Below are positions 62,086-64,000 of a DNA stretch of 64,000 bases, piece after piece (position 1 is the first letter of the stretch; each line of letters begins with the position of its first letter). Source of the stretch: Arthrobacter crystallopoietes (lineage in GTDB: Bacteria > Actinomycetota > Actinomycetes > Actinomycetales > Micrococcaceae); NCBI RefSeq assembly GCF_002849715.1, contig NZ_CP018863.1:1-64000 (forward strand). Direction: 5' to 3'. The notes below the pieces were generated by a model. That model did no database searches. It was not told where the DNA came from and saw only the letters and a program-made list of their open reading frames with translations. Position numbers and translations under genes: made by a program.

Positions 62086-62763
62086 CTAACTTTGGCCAGC
62101 CTTGTATCCCACGCCGCGGACGGTCAGGACCACCTCGGGCGCTTCCGGATCCCGTTCGATCTTGGAACGCAGCCGCTGGACATGGACGTTGACCAACCGG
62201 GTGTCTGCGGCATGGCGGTAGCCCCAGACCTGTTCCAGGAGAAGTTCGCGGCTAAATACCTGCCAGGGTTTACGGGCCAGCGCAACAAGCAGGTCGAATT
62301 CCAGCGGCGTCAGCGAGATCTTTTCGTCGCCGCGGTGCACCACATGGCCTGCCACATCGATAACGACGTCGGCAATCCGCAGGGTTTCCGGGGCACGTTG
62401 GTCTCCGGGCCGCAAGCGGGCACGCACGCGGGCCACGAGTTCGGCAGGTTTAAAGGGCTTGGGCACATAGTCGTCGGCACCGGATTCCAGTCCGCGGACC
62501 ACGTCCGACGTATCGGACTTTGCCGTCAGCATGACAATAGGCACATCGGACTCGCCGCGGATCTGACGGCAGACTTCAATGCCGTCCATACCGGGCAGCA
62601 TCAGGTCCAGGAGCACAAGGTCCGGCTTGGAGCTGCGGAAAACCTCCACCGCCTGGCTTCCGTCCGCGCAGAACACCGGATCGAATCCGTCGTTGCGCAG
62701 GACAATGCCGATCATTTCGGACAAAGCCTCATCATCGTCTACGACAAGTATGCGTGCCTTCAT
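62086..62763 (-). CDS. mtrA: Response regulator MtrA (OmpR family)
   Basis: 225 aa from ATG 62763 (GGAGAT upstream). The receiver domain has the acidic pocket VVDDDEALSEM, phospho-acceptor Asp53 in LVLLDLMLPGMDG, LTAKSD and PKPFKPAELVARVRARL. The winged helix has LTPLEFDLLVALARKPWQVF, VWGYRHAADTRLVNVHVQRL and LTVRGVGYKAG. It is one of the essential core regulators of actinobacteria. The 240 bases upstream separate it from a divergent gene and hold both promoters. Confidence 0.97.
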   Translation of the reverse strand: MKARILVVDDDEALSEMIGIVLRNDGFDPVFCADGSQAVEVFRSSKPDLVLLDLMLPGMDGIEVCRQIRGESDVPIVMLTAKSDTSDVVRGLESGADDYVPKPFKPAELVARVRARLRPGDQRAPETLRIADVVIDVAGHVVHRGDEKISLTPLEFDLLVALARKPWQVFSRELLLEQVWGYRHAADTRLVNVHVQRLRSKIERDPEAPEVVLTVRGVGYKAGQS

Positions 62764-63006
62764 ATCTCCATATTCCCCTATTGGCCCTTGCAATGTCGCG
62801 TTGGGCACAGTGCGGTACAGCGCTATATTCCTTCCCGGTGACCCTTCGGCCGAGTGCTGAGTGAAGTTGGGAGACGGAAACTATAGGCTGTTGTGAGGCT
62901 AGCACTTCGTACGGCCGGTAAGCCTGCCGGCCGACACGCCACGACGGCGGCACCTCGGCTCTCGCCGTGCGTTCCGGGTGCTCAACGATCAACAAGGGGG
63001 AACTCC

Positions 63007-64000
63007 ATGGCTCAGGGATCAGACGGCGGCGCGCAGCAGCCGGAGCAGCCGGCTCCCGGTCAGCCCCAGCAGCCCGGCTCCTGGGGACAGGGCCAGCCCG
63101 GCAGGCCCGCGCAAGGTCAGCAGCCACAGTGGGGCCAGCAACCGCAGTGGGGCCAGCAGAGTCCTTACGGTCCGGGCGGTCCGCCGCCTTACGGACAGCC
63201 CGCCGGTTGGCAGACTCCGCCGAACCCGTATGGCGGCTACAACGGCTACGTGGCTCCGCCGAAGCCCGGGGTCATCCCGCTCCGGCCCCTCGGCGTGGGC
63301 GAGATCCTGGACGGTGCCTTCCAGGCGGCCCGCAAGAACGCGGCTGCTGTCTTCGGCACCGCCGTCCTGTTCCAGATCGGCATCAGCATCCTGGCCTGGA
63401 TCGCCGGCAGCCTGATCATTTCCCTGCTGGGCGGGCTCCAGGTCATGACCAATGAAGAGCTATCGGACGAATCGGCCATCGCGCTGGTGCTCTCCCTGGC
63501 GACCTCCTCGCTGGTGCTGGGGCTGCTCTCCAGCGTCGGCATCCTGCTGCTGCAAGGCCTGCTGGCCATTCCGACGGCCCGCGCTACGGTCAACCAGAAA
63601 ACGAGCTTCGGCCTGATGTGGTCCCTGGCGCGCGGCCGGATCTGGGCCCTCATCGGCATGGGCCTGTTGTATCTGGTCCTGACCGTGGTGGCGCTGGTGG
63701 CCGTCATTGCCGGCTCGTTCTTCCTGGCCGACCAGCTCGGGGTGACCTCGGTATGGATCATCGTCGGGATCATTCTGGCGCTGACGTTCCTGAGTATCTG
63801 GATCGGCGTCAAGCTGATGCTGGCGCCCGCCGTCGTCGTTATGGAGCGCAAAGGCATCTTCGGCGCTTTCGTCCGGTCCTGGCAGCTGACCAACCGCAGC
63901 TGGTGGCGGACCTTCGGCATCGTGCTGCTGTGCACCATCATCGTCGGCGTCATCACCTCGATCATCAGCATGCCCGTCTCCATCCTGATCGGCATCGCCG
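63007..64000 (+). CDS. Pro/Gln/Gly-rich membrane protein (incomplete at window end)
   Basis: At least 331 codons without a stop; the gene runs past the window. ATG 63007 has AAGGGGGAA upstream. The first 85 residues are a Pro/Gln/Gly-rich tail with repeated QWGQQ units. Then comes PKPGVIPLRPLGVGEILDGA, the entry motif of the glycerophosphodiester phosphodiesterase-like membrane domain family, followed by at least five hydrophobic segments. Such proteins often sit next to mtrA in Micrococcaceae. The function is unknown. Confidence 0.8.
   Translation, partial: MAQGSDGGAQQPEQPAPGQPQQPGSWGQGQPGRPAQGQQPQWGQQPQWGQQSPYGPGGPPPYGQPAGWQTPPNPYGGYNGYVAPPKPGVIPLRPLGVGEILDGAFQAARKNAAAVFGTAVLFQIGISILAWIAGSLIISLLGGLQVMTNEELSDESAIALVLSLATSSLVLGLLSSVGILLLQGLLAIPTARATVNQKTSFGLMWSLARGRIWALIGMGLLYLVLTVVALVAVIAGSFFLADQLGVTSVWIIVGIILALTFLSIWIGVKLMLAPAVVVMERKGIFGAFVRSWQLTNRSWWRTFGIVLLCTIIVGVITSIISMPVSILIGIA

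Noticed and set aside
1..64000. CRISPR arrays, insertion sequences, prophage or tRNA genes
   Set aside because: No spaced repeat array, transposase, integrase or cloverleaf was recognised; the 10-base repeats near 50-51 kb are operator-like, not CRISPR.

Overview
The window is one stretch of a high-GC actinobacterial chromosome, and everything in it points to an Arthrobacter-like member of the Micrococcaceae. The evidence is the gene order hpf-comF-lpqB-mtrB-mtrA next to secA, whiB1 facing a PdtaS-type kinase, ftsE-ftsX-murein hydrolase-smpB-ssrA, a tmRNA tag AESKQHDFALAA, an actinobacterial SAM-IV riboswitch and Tad-type pilus genes. Function calls come from reading motifs and gene order; no database search was possible.

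Layout. Positions 1-10.8 kb (mostly + strand) hold the 3' part of aroA, rsgA, hisN, a SAM-IV riboswitch with a class V aminotransferase, a methyltransferase, a Mn/Zn-type ABC transporter (binding protein, ATPase, permease) with its DtxR/MntR-type regulator, two crcB fluoride channels and a YbdK-type ligase. Four of these genes (aroA, methyltransferase, binding protein, ATPase) carry single-base frameshifts, all within the first 6.5 kb. Positions 10.8-18.1 kb hold a SARP-like regulator, a small zinc-ribbon-like protein, ssrA, smpB, an M23 hydrolase, ftsX, ftsE and prfB. Positions 18.2-22.3 kb are the Tad pilus locus (tadA, tadB, tadC, a pilin-like gene, two TadE-like genes). A segment of about 590 bases here appears inverted, which splits the second TadE-like gene into halves on opposite strands. 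Positions 22.5-36.5 kb are a surface-glycan locus: an ABC flippase-like exporter, seven glycosyltransferases, a DUF2304-like membrane protein and four enzymes that fit a WbpA/B/E/D route to a UDP-diacetamido-uronic acid. Positions 36.7-43.2 kb hold an EssC/EccC-like ATPase with an FHA domain and no visible partner, a small membrane protein, whiB1 with a CRP-like site, and pdtaS. A giant NAD-glutamate dehydrogenase follows to 48.0 kb. Positions 48.1-52.7 kb form a poorly described module: CpaE-like ATPase, SAF-domain protein, BldC-like regulator, an unknown protein, a LysM membrane protein and an Rv3235-like protein. Positions 52.7-64.0 kb are conserved core: secA, an AlkX/YcaQ-type glycosylase, hpf, a ComF-type protein, lpqB, mtrB, mtrA and the start of a Pro/Gln-rich membrane protein.

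The two most interesting signals are the inversion inside the tad locus, where conceptually turning the segment back rebuilds a same-strand operon, and a set of direct repeats (consensus near GCATCAAAC, mostly 10-base period) in front of the BldC-like gene and between the divergent unknown and LysM genes. BldC proteins are known to polymerise on direct repeats, so these look like operators of the neighbouring regulator.
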